This document shows, piece after piece, positions 52,687-62,821 of a stretch of 64,000 bases of DNA. The notes beneath the pieces are model-generated. The model was not told where the DNA came from and did no database searches. It saw nothing but the letters and a program-made list of their open reading frames with translations. A program made the translations under genes and the position numbers. Numbering within the stretch: the stretch's first letter is position 1; every line of letters starts with the position of its first letter. Origin of the DNA: Bacillus safensis (GTDB lineage: Bacteria > Bacillota > Bacilli > Bacillales > Bacillaceae); NCBI GenBank assembly GCA_030159235.1, contig BSBG01000003.1:186001-250000 (forward strand), read 5' to 3'.

Positions 52687-52958
52687 AGGATTCAAAACCG
52701 CTTAGAAGAGCGGTCGCTCTACATTACGATGAAGAAAAACAAAAAGCGCCAAAAGTCGTTGCAACAGGCAGTGGCTATGTAGCCAATCATATTATTGAAG
52801 AAGCTAAAAAGTCGGGAGTCCCTATCCAGGAAGACCGTAATTTAGTCGAACTCATGCGTCACTTAACACTAGATGAGGAGATCCCTGAAGCGTTATACGA
52901 TACTGTAGCAGAAATATTTTCGTTTATCTACAGGTTAGATCAAAAAATGAAAAAATAA
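52683..52958 (+). CDS. ylqH: FlhB C-terminal-like protein YlqH
   Basis: The 91-residue protein aligns by eye with the part of FlhB/YscU that lies after the NPTH autocleavage site: AVALHYDEEKQKAPKVVATG, then IIEEAKKSGVPIQED, then EEIPEALYDTVAEIFSFIYRL. It starts just after where NPTH would be, so it has neither the membrane domain nor the cleavage motif. It resembles a pre-cleaved FlhB C-terminal fragment, as in FlhX of Helicobacter. It overlaps ylqG by 4 nt. The pairing with a FliK-like gene mirrors the FliK-FlhB contact that switches flagellar export specificity. Confidence 0.9.
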   Translation: MKDSKPLRRAVALHYDEEKQKAPKVVATGSGYVANHIIEEAKKSGVPIQEDRNLVELMRHLTLDEEIPEALYDTVAEIFSFIYRLDQKMKK

Positions 52959-53012
52959 GGTAAAATAAGTGATTTGGCAGAAAAATTTATATTTTTAATA
53001 AAATAAAAGTTT

Positions 53013-53059
53013 GAATGTTTAGAAGGATTTTACGATTTTACATAGAACCCTAGACATTC
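53013..53059 (+). repeat. Inverted repeat upstream of sucC
   Basis: GAATGTTTAG (53013-53022) and CTAGACATTC (53050-53059) match in inverted orientation at 9 of 10 positions (one G-T), 27 nt apart. TCTTTTTTATT follows the second arm, so it may be a weak terminator of the rnhB-ylqGH unit or a regulator-binding site for sucC. Confidence 0.55.
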
Positions 53060-53073
53060 TCTTTTTTATTCTT

Positions 53074-53102
53074 TAAAATGAAAGCGCAGTCTATTTTATA
53101 AT
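53074..53102 (+). promoter_or_regulatory. sucC promoter with cre-like site
   Basis: TATAAT (53097-53102) is a perfect -10; the hexamer 17 nt upstream (TAAAAT) is a weak -35. A cre-like sequence at 53078-53093 (ATGAAAGCGCAGTCTA) matches the CcpA consensus WTGNNARCGNWWWCAW except at two positions and covers the -35 area, where binding would repress. Confidence 0.5.
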
Positions 53103-53134
53103 TTTTGTTTCTACATATGTTGGGAGGATGGGAA

Positions 53135-54295
53135 ATGAATATCCATGAGTACCAAGGAAAAGAAATCCTAAGAAAATATGGGGTTTCAGTTCCAAATGGT
53201 AAAGTAGCATTTACACCTGATGAAGCAGTGAAAGCATCAGAAGAGCTAGGGAGCTCTGTATATGTCGTAAAAGCACAGATTCATGCAGGCGGCCGTGGTA
53301 AAGCAGGTGGGGTAAAAATTGCAAAAACAAAAGATGAAGTGAAAGGGTTTGCAGAGGAATTGCTCGGCAAAACACTTGTCACACATCAAACAGGGCCTGA
53401 AGGGCGCGAAATAAAACGCTTACTTATTGAAGAAGGCTGCGATATTCAAAAGGAGTACTATATTGGACTAGTTTTGGACAGAGCGACATCAAGAATTGTA
53501 TTGATGGCATCTGAAGAAGGCGGTACTGAAATTGAAGAAGTAGCAGAAAAAACGCCAGAAAAAATCGTCAAAGTGGTCATCGACCCAGCGATTGGCCTGC
53601 AAGGCTATCAGGCGAGAGAAGTAGCGTTTAAAATTAATATTCCAACAAAATTAGTTGGCCAAGCTGTTAAGTTTATGACAAGCCTTTACAATGCGTTTAT
53701 TGAAAAAGATTGTTCAATTGCTGAGATTAATCCACTTGTTGTAACAGGCGATGGAAAAGTCATGGCACTTGATGCAAAATTAAACTTTGATAGCAATGCC
53801 TTATATAGACAAAAAGATATATTAGAATACCGTGACCTTGATGAAGAGGATCCAAAAGAAATTGAAGCATCTAAATATGACTTAAGCTACATCTCTCTTG
53901 ATGGAAATATTGGCTGTATGGTCAATGGAGCAGGTCTTGCGATGTCTACAATGGATATCATTAAGCATTACGGCGGGGACCCTGCAAACTTCCTAGATGT
54001 TGGCGGCGGTGCAACAGCTGAAAAAGTAACGGAAGCATTTAAAATCATCTTATCTGATCAAAATGTCAAAGGGATTTTCGTGAACATTTTTGGCGGCATC
54101 ATGAAATGTGATGTGATTGCAGAAGGTGTTGTTGAAGCGACAAAACAAGTCGGCTTAACACTACCACTTGTTGTTCGTCTTGAAGGAACAAACGTTGAAT
54201 TAGGGAAGAAAATCCTGAGTGATTCAGGCTTAAATATCACTTCTGCTGAGTCTATGGCTGACGGGGCAGAAAAGATTGTATCTTTAGTCAAGTAG
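53135..54295 (+). CDS. sucC: Succinyl-CoA ligase, beta subunit
   Basis: SucC with SucD interconverts succinyl-CoA and succinate, making ATP or GTP in the TCA cycle. The 386 residues begin [17 protein letters not shown], with an ATP-grasp fold ([16 protein letters not shown] near 45), the metal and nucleotide residues in [20 protein letters not shown] near 195 (shown in part), and the CoA-ligase domain with GGGATAEKV near 293. The ATG at 53135 follows GGGAGG; an ATG at 53105 precedes that site. Confidence 0.96.
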   Translation: MNIHEYQGKEILRKYGVSVPNGKVAFTPDEAVKASEELGSSVYVVKAQIHAGGRGKAGGVKIAKTKDEVKGFAEELLGKTLVTHQTGPEGREIKRLLIEEGCDIQKEYYIGLVLDRATSRIVLMASEEGGTEIEEVAEKTPEKIVKVVIDPAIGLQGYQAREVAFKINIPTKLVGQAVKFMTSLYNAFIEKDCSIAEINPLVVTGDGKVMALDAKLNFDSNALYRQKDILEYRDLDEEDPKEIEASKYDLSYISLDGNIGCMVNGAGLAMSTMDIIKHYGGDPANFLDVGGGATAEKVTEAFKIILSDQNVKGIFVNIFGGIMKCDVIAEGVVEATKQVGLTLPLVVRLEGTNVELGKKILSDSGLNITSAESMADGAEKIVSLVK

Positions 54296-54317
54296 AGCAG
54301 AAAGGCAGGGAACCTAA

Positions 54318-55220
54318 ATGAGTGTATTTATTAATAAAAATACGAGAGTAATTGTTCAGGGGATTACCGGTTCAACCGCATTGTTCCATACAAAACAAAT
54401 GATTGAGTACGGAACAAATATTGTTGGCGGTGTCACACCTGGAAAAGGTGGAACTGAAGTAGAAGGAGTTCCTGTATTTAATACTGTATCTGAAGCAGTG
54501 CAGACAACTGGAGCAAACGCTTCTGTCATCTATGTACCAGCACCATTTGCAGCAGATGCTATTTTAGAGGCTGTTGACGCAGAAGTTGATCTCGCTATTT
54601 GTATCACAGAACACATTCCAGTTCTGGACATGGTCAAAGTGAAGCGCTACATGGAAGGTAAGAAGACAAGACTTGTTGGACCAAACTGCCCTGGTGTCAT
54701 TACACCTGAAGAATGTAAGATTGGTATCATGCCTGGCTACATTCATAAAAAAGGTCATGTAGGAGTTGTTTCTCGTTCTGGAACGCTTACATATGAAGCG
54801 GTACATCAGCTTTCAGAGGCTGGTGTTGGTCAGTCGACAGCTGTAGGAATCGGCGGAGACCCTGTGAATGGGACGAACTTTATTGATGTATTAAAAGCAT
54901 TCAATGAAGACCCTGAAACGCATGCTGTGATTATGATCGGTGAAATCGGCGGTACGGCTGAAGAAGAAGCAGCTGAATGGGTAAAAGCAAATATGACTAA
55001 ACCAGTTGTTGGCTTTATTGGCGGTAAAACGGCGCCTCCAGGAAAACGTATGGGACATGCTGGTGCCATTATTTCTGGTGGTAAAGGAACAGCTGATGAA
55101 AAAGTAAAAACAATGCGTGAATGTGGAATTGAAGTGGCAGAGACACCATCTGTCATGGGAGAAACGTTAATTAAAGTGTTAAAAGAGAAGAATCTCTTCG
55201 AAGCTTGTAAAACGCATTAA
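54318..55220 (+). CDS. sucD: Succinyl-CoA ligase, alpha subunit
   Basis: SucD binds CoA and carries the active-site phosphohistidine. The 300 residues show the CoA-binding [14 protein letters not shown] near 15, NCPGVITP near 122 and the catalytic His in [14 protein letters not shown] near 246. It follows sucC by 22 nt with a GGCAGGGA ribosome site. A terminator ends the pair. Confidence 0.96.
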   Translation: MSVFINKNTRVIVQGITGSTALFHTKQMIEYGTNIVGGVTPGKGGTEVEGVPVFNTVSEAVQTTGANASVIYVPAPFAADAILEAVDAEVDLAICITEHIPVLDMVKVKRYMEGKKTRLVGPNCPGVITPEECKIGIMPGYIHKKGHVGVVSRSGTLTYEAVHQLSEAGVGQSTAVGIGGDPVNGTNFIDVLKAFNEDPETHAVIMIGEIGGTAEEEAAEWVKANMTKPVVGFIGGKTAPPGKRMGHAGAIISGGKGTADEKVKTMRECGIEVAETPSVMGETLIKVLKEKNLFEACKTH

Positions 55221-55226
55221 TGACAC

Positions 55227-55262
55227 AAGAAGACTTGTTCTTTGACAAGTCTTCTTCTTTCT
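55227..55262 (+). terminator. Intrinsic terminator after sucD
   Basis: A 12-bp stem, AAGAAGACTTGT (55227-55238) with ACAAGTCTTCTT (55245-55256), is followed by CTTTCT. It lies 6 nt after the sucD stop. Confidence 0.8.
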
Positions 55263-55283
55263 ATCTTAAACTGGAGGAATGGT

Positions 55284-56186
55284 ATGTACAACGTGTCCGA
55301 AAGAATGATTTTTCACCGCTTAAAAGGCCTCATCTCACCCTCTTTGCTAACAAAATGGTGGAAAGTTGATCCTGAGCTATATATAAATGAAGAAACACAT
55401 CATTTTAAACAGGATCGATCATTACAAACGATCGACTTTACCCGCTTAAAACAAGCTGAAGAAAATGAATTCCCCATTTTTCAACACATCGTTCAAGCCT
55501 ATGTAAAGCAAAACATTCACATGATTCCCATCACATCACCCTTATATCCCAGCACACTAAAAAATATTTATGATCCTCCCCCTGTGTTATTCCTAAAAGG
55601 AAACGTATCATATTTAAATGAAGAAAAAAGTTTAGGTGTAGTCGGCACACGAGCTCCATCGTCTTATGGAGAAGCCTGTGTGAAGAAAATTGTTGGTGAG
55701 CTTGTAAAGGAAGATTGGATGATTGTCAGTGGTCTAGCTAAAGGAATCGATGGACTTGCACATAAAGAGTGCATCAGGAAAAAAGGGAAAACGATCGGCA
55801 TTATAGCTGGCGGCTTTCAACATTTATACCCAAAAGAGCATGTGCAAATGGCTCAATACATGGGCGATCATCATTTGCTTTTGTCTGAGCATCCGCCTTA
55901 TGTCAAACCGGAAAAGTGGCATTTTCCAATGAGAAATCGTTTAATTAGTGCATTGACGAGAGGAACCATCGTGATTCAGTGCAAAGAAAAGAGCGGCTCT
56001 CTCATTACAGCCTATCAAGCACTTGAGCAAGGTAAAGAGGTATTTGCTGTGGCCGGATCCATCTTTGATCCTAATTCCACAGGTCCTGCAAGACTCATTC
56101 AGCAGGGAGCAAAGCTTGTTCATACAACAAAGGATATTTTTGAGGAATTCTCCTTCCACAGCGTTCAATATACTGAACTCTCATAA
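55284..56186 (+). CDS. dprA: DNA processing protein DprA
   Basis: DprA (Smf) loads RecA onto single-stranded DNA taken up by transformation. The 300-residue protein has a Rossmann-fold core with GVVGTRAPSSYGE near residue 117, VSGLAKGIDGLAHK near 149, GGFQHLYPKEH near 177, and RNRLISALTRGTIVIQ near 217. The ATG at 55284 follows GGAGGAATG; an in-frame ATG at 55242 lies within the sucD terminator. It marks the strain as potentially competent. Confidence 0.94.
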   Translation: MYNVSERMIFHRLKGLISPSLLTKWWKVDPELYINEETHHFKQDRSLQTIDFTRLKQAEENEFPIFQHIVQAYVKQNIHMIPITSPLYPSTLKNIYDPPPVLFLKGNVSYLNEEKSLGVVGTRAPSSYGEACVKKIVGELVKEDWMIVSGLAKGIDGLAHKECIRKKGKTIGIIAGGFQHLYPKEHVQMAQYMGDHHLLLSEHPPYVKPEKWHFPMRNRLISALTRGTIVIQCKEKSGSLITAYQALEQGKEVFAVAGSIFDPNSTGPARLIQQGAKLVHTTKDIFEEFSFHSVQYTELS

Positions 56187-56195
56187 AAATATCGT

Positions 56196-56224
56196 TTGAC
56201 AAAAGACATAGGAATATTTAATAA
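56196..56224 (+). promoter_or_regulatory. Upstream topA promoter
   Basis: TTGACA (56196-56201), a perfect -35, is 17 nt from TAATAA (56219-56224). It starts 10 nt after dprA and would give a leader of about 150 nt. Confidence 0.6.
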
Positions 56225-56239
56225 TAGTGAGGATTTAAG

Positions 56240-56267
56240 TTTACACTTTGTTTTTCGTGTTTATAAT
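56240..56267 (+). promoter_or_regulatory. Downstream topA promoter
   Basis: TTTACA (56240-56245) and a perfect TATAAT (56262-56267) are 16 nt apart. Together with the site at 56196 it suggests tandem promoters, common for topA because its transcription responds to supercoiling. Confidence 0.6.
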
Positions 56268-56379
56268 GATGTTCATCATTAAGAATTTTTAACGATTGCC
56301 TGTTAGATTGGTGCAATTAACATAAATATGAATTGTGAAATGTATAAAGAGAGAACACCTCTTAAGGGGGATTTTGAGT

Positions 56380-58455
56380 ATGGCTGATTATTTAGTCATC
56401 GTTGAGTCGCCAGCAAAGGCGAAAACGATTGAGCGTTATTTAGGAAAAAAGTATAAAGTAAAGGCTTCAATGGGACACGTAAGGGATTTACCGAAAAGTC
56501 AGCTCGGTGTTGATACTGAGCATGACTTCGAACCGAGATATATTACGATTCGCGGGAAAGGCCCAGTTTTAAAGGAATTAAAAACAGCTGCAAAAAAAGC
56601 AAAAAAAGTCTTTCTCGCAGCTGACCCCGATAGAGAGGGAGAAGCGATTGCTTGGCATTTAGCACACAGCCTTGACCTTGACCTCTCTTCTGACTGCCGC
56701 GTTGTTTTTAACGAGATTACTAAAGATGCGATTAAAGATTCCTTTAAGCATCCTCGTATGATCGATATGGACTTAGTTGATGCACAGCAGGCAAGACGGA
56801 TCTTAGATCGTCTCGTTGGGTATAAAATCAGTCCGATTTTATGGAAGAAAGTGAAAAAGGGTTTAAGTGCCGGCCGTGTTCAATCAGTTGCACTCCGCCT
56901 AATTATTGATCGTGAGAATGAAATTAATGAATTTAAACCAGAAGAATACTGGACAATTGACGGTACATTCCTCAAAGGAAAAGAAAGCTTCGAAGCGAGT
57001 TTCTTTGGCCTCAATGGGAAAAAGCATCCACTGAAAACAAAAGAAGATGTAAATGAAATCCTTTCGAAATTAAAAGGAAGCAAATTCTCTGTAGAGAAAG
57101 TAACGAAAAAAGAGCGTAAACGTAATCCAGCTGTTCCGTTTACGACTTCTACTTTACAGCAGGAGGCTGCAAGAAAATTAAACTTCCGTGCGAAAAAGAC
57201 GATGATGATTGCACAGCAATTATATGAAGGAATTGATCTTGGTAAAGAAGGTACAGTCGGACTCATTACATATATGAGAACGGACTCAACACGTATTTCC
57301 AATACGGCGATTGAAGAAGTATCTGCTTTCATTGATCAGACGTACGGCAAGAATTTCTTGAATACAACAAAACGACCGGCCAAAAAGAATGAAAATGCAC
57401 AAGATGCTCACGAAGCCATACGGCCGACTTCTACGCTAAGAAAACCAGCAGATGTTAAGCACTTGCTAAGCCGTGATCAGCTTCGCCTGTACAAATTGAT
57501 TTGGGAACGATTCGTTGCAAGCCAAATGGCACCGGCTGTTCTTGACACAATGAGTGTGGATCTTGATCATAACGGTCTTACTTTCCGTGCTAATGGAAGT
57601 AAGGTGAAATTCCCTGGATTTATGAAGGTTTATGTAGAGGGCAAGGATGACCAGCTTGAGGAAAAGGATAAAATGCTTCCTGATCTGAAAGAAGGGGATA
57701 CGGTTCTTTCAAAAGATATCGAACCAGAACAGCACTTCACACAGCCGCCTCCGCGCTACACTGAGGCAAGACTTGTCAAAACACTTGAAGAGCTCGGTAT
57801 AGGCCGTCCATCTACGTATGCACCAACATTAGATACGATTCAAAAGCGCGGCTATGTCGCACTTGATAATAAACGATTTATACCGACAGAGCTTGGAGAG
57901 ATTGTACTCAACTTAATTATCGAATTCTTCCCTGAAATCATTAACGTTGAATTTACAGCGAAAATGGAAAAGGAACTTGATAGTGTTGAAGAAGGGACAA
58001 TCGAATGGGTTCGTATTATCGACAGCTTCTATCAAGACTTTGCAAAACGGGTAGAAAAAGCAGAAGCAGAGATGCAAGAAGTTGAGATTGAGCCGGAATA
58101 CGCAGGTGTTGATTGTGAAGAGTGCGGACATCCGATGGTGTACAAAATGGGGAGATACGGTAAATTCATGGCGTGCTCTAACTTTCCTGACTGCCGTAAC
58201 ACAAAACCGATTGTCAAAGATATCGGTGTCAAATGCCCGACATGTCATGAAGGAAACATCGTTGAACGAAAATCTAAGAAACGCCGCATTTTTTATGGCT
58301 GTGATCGTTTTCCAGAGTGTGAATTCGTCTCTTGGGACAAACCAATTGAAAGAAAGTGTCCAAAATGCGAAAATATGCTTGTAGAGAAAAAGCTGAAAAA
58401 AGGCGTTCAAGTTCAATGTGTGAACTGTGATTATAAAGAGGAACAACAAAAATAG
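56380..58455 (+). CDS. topA: DNA topoisomerase I
   Basis: TopA relaxes negative supercoils by single-strand passage. The 691 residues have an N-terminal TOPRIM domain ([17 protein letters not shown] near 5 and [12 protein letters not shown] near 84), the active-site Tyr in YMRTDSTRI near 297, and C-terminal zinc modules with cysteine sets (CEECGHPM...CSNFPDC, CPTCHEG...CDRFPEC, CPKCEN...CVNC, about 575-685). The ATG at 56380 follows AAGGGGG; the ATG at 56335 precedes that site. Confidence 0.96.
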   Translation: MADYLVIVESPAKAKTIERYLGKKYKVKASMGHVRDLPKSQLGVDTEHDFEPRYITIRGKGPVLKELKTAAKKAKKVFLAADPDREGEAIAWHLAHSLDLDLSSDCRVVFNEITKDAIKDSFKHPRMIDMDLVDAQQARRILDRLVGYKISPILWKKVKKGLSAGRVQSVALRLIIDRENEINEFKPEEYWTIDGTFLKGKESFEASFFGLNGKKHPLKTKEDVNEILSKLKGSKFSVEKVTKKERKRNPAVPFTTSTLQQEAARKLNFRAKKTMMIAQQLYEGIDLGKEGTVGLITYMRTDSTRISNTAIEEVSAFIDQTYGKNFLNTTKRPAKKNENAQDAHEAIRPTSTLRKPADVKHLLSRDQLRLYKLIWERFVASQMAPAVLDTMSVDLDHNGLTFRANGSKVKFPGFMKVYVEGKDDQLEEKDKMLPDLKEGDTVLSKDIEPEQHFTQPPPRYTEARLVKTLEELGIGRPSTYAPTLDTIQKRGYVALDNKRFIPTELGEIVLNLIIEFFPEIINVEFTAKMEKELDSVEEGTIEWVRIIDSFYQDFAKRVEKAEAEMQEVEIEPEYAGVDCEECGHPMVYKMGRYGKFMACSNFPDCRNTKPIVKDIGVKCPTCHEGNIVERKSKKRRIFYGCDRFPECEFVSWDKPIERKCPKCENMLVEKKLKKGVQVQCVNCDYKEEQQK

Positions 58456-58485
58456 CGGTGAACAGCCTTGTTCACCTGCTTTTTT
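58455..58485 (+). terminator. Intrinsic terminator after topA
   Basis: GGTGAACA (58457-58464) pairs with TGTTCACC (58469-58476), extended by GC/GC, followed by TTTTTT. It begins on the last base of the topA stop. Confidence 0.85.
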
Positions 58486-58525
58486 ATGTCATCAAATAGA
58501 ACTTACGAAATAGGAGAGTTGTACA

Positions 58526-59830
58526 ATGAGTCAATTTGTAAATGTGATCGGAGCAGGTTTAGCTGGAAGTGAAGCGGCATGGCAAATCGCTAAACGAGGA
58601 ATTAAAGTCAATTTATATGAAATGAGACCTGTTAAACAAACGCCGGCTCACCACACAGATAAATTTGCGGAGCTTGTATGTAGCAACTCATTGCGTGCAA
58701 ATGCTTTGACGAATGCAGTAGGTGTATTAAAGGAAGAAATGCGTCATTTAGATTCAGCGATTATTGCAGCAGCAGATGAAAGCTCAGTTCCTGCTGGCGG
58801 AGCACTTGCAGTAGACCGTCATGAATTTGCAGCAAACGTGACAGATCGTGTGAAAAATCATCCGAATGTTACTGTCTTTCAAGAGGAAGTGCAAAGCATT
58901 CCAGAAGGTCCGACAATTATCGCAACTGGTCCGCTGACATCTGAAGCACTTTCCAAAGAATTAAAATCGTTAACAGGAGAAGAATATCTCTATTTCTACG
59001 ATGCAGCAGCGCCTATTCTAGAGAAAGATAGCATTAATATGGATAAGGTGTACTTGAAATCACGCTATGACAAAGGAGAAGCCGCTTATTTAAACTGTCC
59101 AATGACAGAAGAGGAATTCGATCGTTTTTATGAGGCGTTAATTTCTGCTGAAACTGTGCCATTAAAAGAATTTGAAAAAGAAATTTTCTTTGAAGGTTGT
59201 ATGCCAATTGAAGTCATGGCGAAAAGAGGAAAGAAAACGATGCTGTTTGGTCCGATGAAGCCAGTAGGGCTTGAAGATCCGAAAACAGGCAAAAGACCTT
59301 ACGCTGTTGTTCAATTAAGACAGGATGATGCAGCGGGTACTTTATATAACATCGTTGGCTTCCAGACACATCTGAAGTGGGGCGATCAAAAGGAAGTATT
59401 CCGTTTGATTCCAGGTCTTGAAGAAGCAGAGATTGTTCGATACGGCGTGATGCACCGTAATACATTTATTAACTCACCAAGCCTTTTAAGACCGACTTAT
59501 CAGTTTAAAAATAGAGATGACCTATTCTTTGCCGGCCAGATGACAGGCGTTGAAGGTTATGTTGAGTCCGCAGCTTCTGGTCTAGTGGCTGGTATTAACG
59601 CCGCTCGTTTTGTCAAAGGAGAAGAGCTTGTGACACTTCCAGAAGAAACAGCGATTGGTAGTATGGCTTATTACATCACGTCGACAAACAAGAAAAGTTT
59701 CCAGCCGATGAATGCGAACTTTGGTTTGCTAAAAGATTTAGGTGTTCGAATTAAAAATAAACAAGAACGTTATGCAGAGTACGCTAAGCGCGCAATCGAA
59801 ACTATTCAAACTATTTCGAAATCTCTGTAG
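58526..59830 (+). CDS. trmFO: tRNA (uracil-54-C5)-methyltransferase, folate-dependent
   Basis: TrmFO makes ribothymidine at position 54 of tRNA using methylenetetrahydrofolate and FAD. The 434 residues have the FAD motif [13 protein letters not shown] near residue 8, CSNSLRAN with a catalytic-site cysteine near 51, and [20 protein letters not shown] near 336. GGAGAG precedes the ATG. It lies between topA and xerC as in B. subtilis (gene gid). Confidence 0.95.
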   Translation: MSQFVNVIGAGLAGSEAAWQIAKRGIKVNLYEMRPVKQTPAHHTDKFAELVCSNSLRANALTNAVGVLKEEMRHLDSAIIAAADESSVPAGGALAVDRHEFAANVTDRVKNHPNVTVFQEEVQSIPEGPTIIATGPLTSEALSKELKSLTGEEYLYFYDAAAPILEKDSINMDKVYLKSRYDKGEAAYLNCPMTEEEFDRFYEALISAETVPLKEFEKEIFFEGCMPIEVMAKRGKKTMLFGPMKPVGLEDPKTGKRPYAVVQLRQDDAAGTLYNIVGFQTHLKWGDQKEVFRLIPGLEEAEIVRYGVMHRNTFINSPSLLRPTYQFKNRDDLFFAGQMTGVEGYVESAASGLVAGINAARFVKGEELVTLPEETAIGSMAYYITSTNKKSFQPMNANFGLLKDLGVRIKNKQERYAEYAKRAIETIQTISKSL

Positions 59831-59892
59831 TAAAACATTGCACGGAAAGCAAGATATATGATACCATTTAAAAGCCTTAAAGAGGTGTAAAA

Positions 59893-60810
59893 ATGACGAA
59901 TAAACAGCGTCTTGTCCACTTATTCATTGAATATCTGCAAATTGAAAAAAACTATTCAGCTTTAACGATCTCAGGATATACAGAAGCTATTGAAGAGTTT
60001 GTCAGATTTATGAACATTCAAGGAATAGACGGTTTTGAAGAGGTATCCTATCAAGATACGAGAATTTATTTAACAGAAGCATATGAAAAAGGCCTGACAA
60101 GAAGAACGATTAGTAAGAAAGTCTCTGCACTTCGCAGCTTTTATAAATTTTTATTAAGAGAACAGCTTGTGAAAGAAAATCCTTTTTTACTCGTTAGCTT
60201 ACCAAAGCAGGATAAGCGAATTCCTTCATTTTTGTATGAAGAGGAACTAAAAGAACTTTTTACAGTTTCTGATGTCAGCACACCGCTTGGGCAAAGAAAT
60301 CAAGCCATTTTAGAACTTCTTTACGCAACAGGTATGAGGGTCAGTGAGTTATGTTCATTAAAAGAATCTGATCTTGATTTATCGATGGATACAGTGCTTG
60401 TTCATGGGAAAGGCAGCAAGCAGCGATATGTTCCTTTCGGGTCATATGCTCATGAAGCGCTCATCACTTATTTAGAGGATGGAAGGCAGAAGCTGAAAGT
60501 GAAGGGGAAAGACCGTGCTGATACATATGTGTTTTTGAATCAGCGCGGGACGCCTCTTACAGACCGAGGTGTTCGATTCATTCTCACTGAATTAATGAAA
60601 AAGGCGTCAGGCACATTACATATCCATCCTCACATGTTAAGGCACACCTTTGCCACGCACCTCTTAAACGAGGGCGCGGATTTGAGAAGTGTTCAAGAAC
60701 TTCTTGGTCATTCAAATTTATCATCAACACAGGTGTACACGCATGTATCAAAGGATTCTTTAAGAAACACGTACATGTCTCATCACCCAAGGGCTTTTAA
60801 ACGATCATAA
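59893..60810 (+). CDS. xerC: Tyrosine recombinase XerC (CodV)
   Basis: XerC with XerD resolves chromosome dimers at dif. The 305-residue protein has an N-terminal core-binding domain and the catalytic set: Arg in GMRVSELC near residue 151, Lys in HGKGSKQR near 175, HxxR in [14 protein letters not shown] near 245, His in [14 protein letters not shown] near 271 and the nucleophile Tyr in the same segment. AGAGGTG precedes the ATG. It starts the codV-codW-codX-codY cluster. Confidence 0.95.
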   Translation: MTNKQRLVHLFIEYLQIEKNYSALTISGYTEAIEEFVRFMNIQGIDGFEEVSYQDTRIYLTEAYEKGLTRRTISKKVSALRSFYKFLLREQLVKENPFLLVSLPKQDKRIPSFLYEEELKELFTVSDVSTPLGQRNQAILELLYATGMRVSELCSLKESDLDLSMDTVLVHGKGSKQRYVPFGSYAHEALITYLEDGRQKLKVKGKDRADTYVFLNQRGTPLTDRGVRFILTELMKKASGTLHIHPHMLRHTFATHLLNEGADLRSVQELLGHSNLSSTQVYTHVSKDSLRNTYMSHHPRAFKRS

Positions 60811-60824
60811 AAGGAGGTTTTTTC

Positions 60825-61370
60825 ATGTCATCATTTCATGCAACAACCATCTTTGCCGTTCAACACAAAGGAAAAAGTGCAATGGCCGGAGACGGTCAAG
60901 TAACTTTCGGGCAGGCTGTCGTGATGAAACACACAGCGAAAAAAGTACGCCGTCTTTTCGGAGGCAAGGTGCTTGCAGGTTTTGCAGGTTCAGTAGCAGA
61001 TGCATTTACACTCTTTGAAAAGTTTGAAACAAAGCTTGAAGAATATGGTGGTAACTTAAAGCGGGCAGCCGTCGAACTAGCGAAGGAATGGCGAAGTGAT
61101 AAGATGCTTAGACAGCTTGAGGCCATGCTCATCGTCATGAACAAAGAAAGCATCCTGCTCGTCTCTGGAACAGGAGAGGTCATCGAACCAGATGATGGAA
61201 TTTTGGCTATCGGCTCAGGCGGTAATTATGCGCTTAGCGCCGGGAGAGCACTCAAAACCCATGCAGGTGATCATCTATCTGCGAGAGAAATCGCAAAGGC
61301 TGCTTTAGAAACGGCCGGAGAAATCTGTGTCTACACGAACGATCAAATCACTTTAGAAGAGCTTGAATAG
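60825..61370 (+). CDS. hslV: ATP-dependent protease subunit HslV (ClpQ/CodW)
   Basis: HslV is the proteasome-like peptidase that works with HslU. The 181 residues start [16 protein letters not shown]: removal of Met leaves an N-terminal Ser as nucleophile, as known for B. subtilis ClpQ, instead of the Thr used in most bacteria. GDGQVTFGQ, the catalytic-site [13 protein letters not shown] region and [14 protein letters not shown] follow. AAAAGGAGG precedes the ATG. hslU follows after 16 nt. Confidence 0.96.
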   Translation: MSSFHATTIFAVQHKGKSAMAGDGQVTFGQAVVMKHTAKKVRRLFGGKVLAGFAGSVADAFTLFEKFETKLEEYGGNLKRAAVELAKEWRSDKMLRQLEAMLIVMNKESILLVSGTGEVIEPDDGILAIGSGGNYALSAGRALKTHAGDHLSAREIAKAALETAGEICVYTNDQITLEELE

Positions 61371-61386
61371 AAAGGACATGAGACGT

Positions 61387-62787
61387 ATGGAGAAAAAGCC
61401 GTTCACCCCAAGAGAGATAGTTGAAAAGCTTGATCAGTACATCATTGGTCAGCTTGATGCGAAAAAAGCAGTGGCGGTGGCTTTAAGAAACCGTTACAGA
61501 AGAAGTCTTTTACATGATAAGCTAAAGGATGAAGTCGTTCCAAAAAACATTTTAATGATCGGACCAACAGGTGTGGGGAAAACAGAGATTGCTCGCAGAA
61601 TTGCCCGCATTTCTGGTGCGCCTTTTATTAAAGTGGAAGCGACGAAGTTTACTGAAGTGGGTTATGTCGGCCGTGACGTAGAGTCAATGGTGAGAGATTT
61701 AGTTGAAACAGCAATTAGACTTGTCAAAGAAGACAAGATGAAAGATGTTCAAGAAGAAGCAGAAAAGCAAGCAAATAAACGTCTTGTTCATTTACTTGTT
61801 CCTGGTAAGAAAAAAAGCCAGTCTGTGAAAAATCCCTTTGAGATGCTGTTTGGCACCTCTGATGAAGATGACCGCGATCGAGATCACTCGAATGAAGAAG
61901 TGGAACTCGAATCGACAAGAAAGCGAATCGCTCATCAACTGGCTATGGGAGAACTTGAAGATCATTACGTCACGATCGAAGTCGAAGAACAGCAGCCCTC
62001 CATGTTTGATATGCTTCAAGGCTCGGGTATGGAGCAAATGGGTATGAACATGCAGGATGCGCTTGGTAATCTCATGCCTAAAAAGAAAAAACGCAGAAAG
62101 CTAACTGTCAGAGAAGCAAGAAAGGCGTTAACGGCTGAGGAAGCCTCAAAACTGATTGATATGGATGAAGTCAGTCAGGAAGCCGTTTACAAAGCAGAGC
62201 AGCAAGGAATTATTTTTATCGATGAAATCGACAAAATTGCCAAAAGCGGTGGTGCATCATCTGCAGATGTTTCTCGTGAAGGGGTTCAGCGTGATATTTT
62301 ACCGATTGTAGAAGGATCTACTGTGATGACGAAATATGGTGCAGTCAAAACAGATCATGTGCTTTTTGTTGCAGCAGGTGCATTTCATATGGCGAAACCA
62401 TCAGATTTGATTCCAGAGCTTCAGGGGCGCTTCCCAATCCGTGTAGAATTAGATAAATTAAATATAGAAGACTTTGTGAAAATCTTAACGGAACCAGATA
62501 ATGCATTGTTAAAGCAATATAAAGCTTTACTTGAAACAGAAGGTATATCTCTTGAATTTTCTGACGATGCTATTCATAAGATTGCCGAAGTGGCTTATCA
62601 TGTCAATCAGGAGACAGATAACATCGGTGCAAGAAGGCTTCATACCATACTTGAGAAGCTGCTTGAAGAGCTTTCATTTGAGGCGCCTGATATTACAATG
62701 GAGACAGTGACCATTACCCCTCAGTATGTAGAAGAGAAGCTAGGAAAGATTGCAAATAACAAAGACTTAAGTCAATTTATACTTTAA
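61387..62787 (+). CDS. hslU: ATP-dependent unfoldase HslU (ClpY/CodX)
   Basis: HslU is the AAA+ ring that feeds substrates to HslV. The 466 residues have Walker [10 protein letters not shown] near 57, the pore motif GYVGRD near 88, an intermediate I domain (about 105-250) with [16 protein letters not shown], Walker [10 protein letters not shown] near 280, sensor RFPIRVEL, and the C-terminal LSQFIL tail that docks in HslV. The ATG at 61387 fits AAAGGA by 10 nt; upstream ATGs at 61363 and 61378 are too close or precede it. Confidence 0.96.
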   Translation: MEKKPFTPREIVEKLDQYIIGQLDAKKAVAVALRNRYRRSLLHDKLKDEVVPKNILMIGPTGVGKTEIARRIARISGAPFIKVEATKFTEVGYVGRDVESMVRDLVETAIRLVKEDKMKDVQEEAEKQANKRLVHLLVPGKKKSQSVKNPFEMLFGTSDEDDRDRDHSNEEVELESTRKRIAHQLAMGELEDHYVTIEVEEQQPSMFDMLQGSGMEQMGMNMQDALGNLMPKKKKRRKLTVREARKALTAEEASKLIDMDEVSQEAVYKAEQQGIIFIDEIDKIAKSGGASSADVSREGVQRDILPIVEGSTVMTKYGAVKTDHVLFVAAGAFHMAKPSDLIPELQGRFPIRVELDKLNIEDFVKILTEPDNALLKQYKALLETEGISLEFSDDAIHKIAEVAYHVNQETDNIGARRLHTILEKLLEELSFEAPDITMETVTITPQYVEEKLGKIANNKDLSQFIL

Positions 62788-62821
62788 CAAATGAATAAAG
62801 TAATCTAGGAGGATCATTATT

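Noticed and set aside
57913-58449. 178-codon open frame on the minus strand opposite topA
   Set aside because: It is antisense to the zinc-module region of topA, has low-complexity Phe-rich translation and no ribosome site or family pattern.
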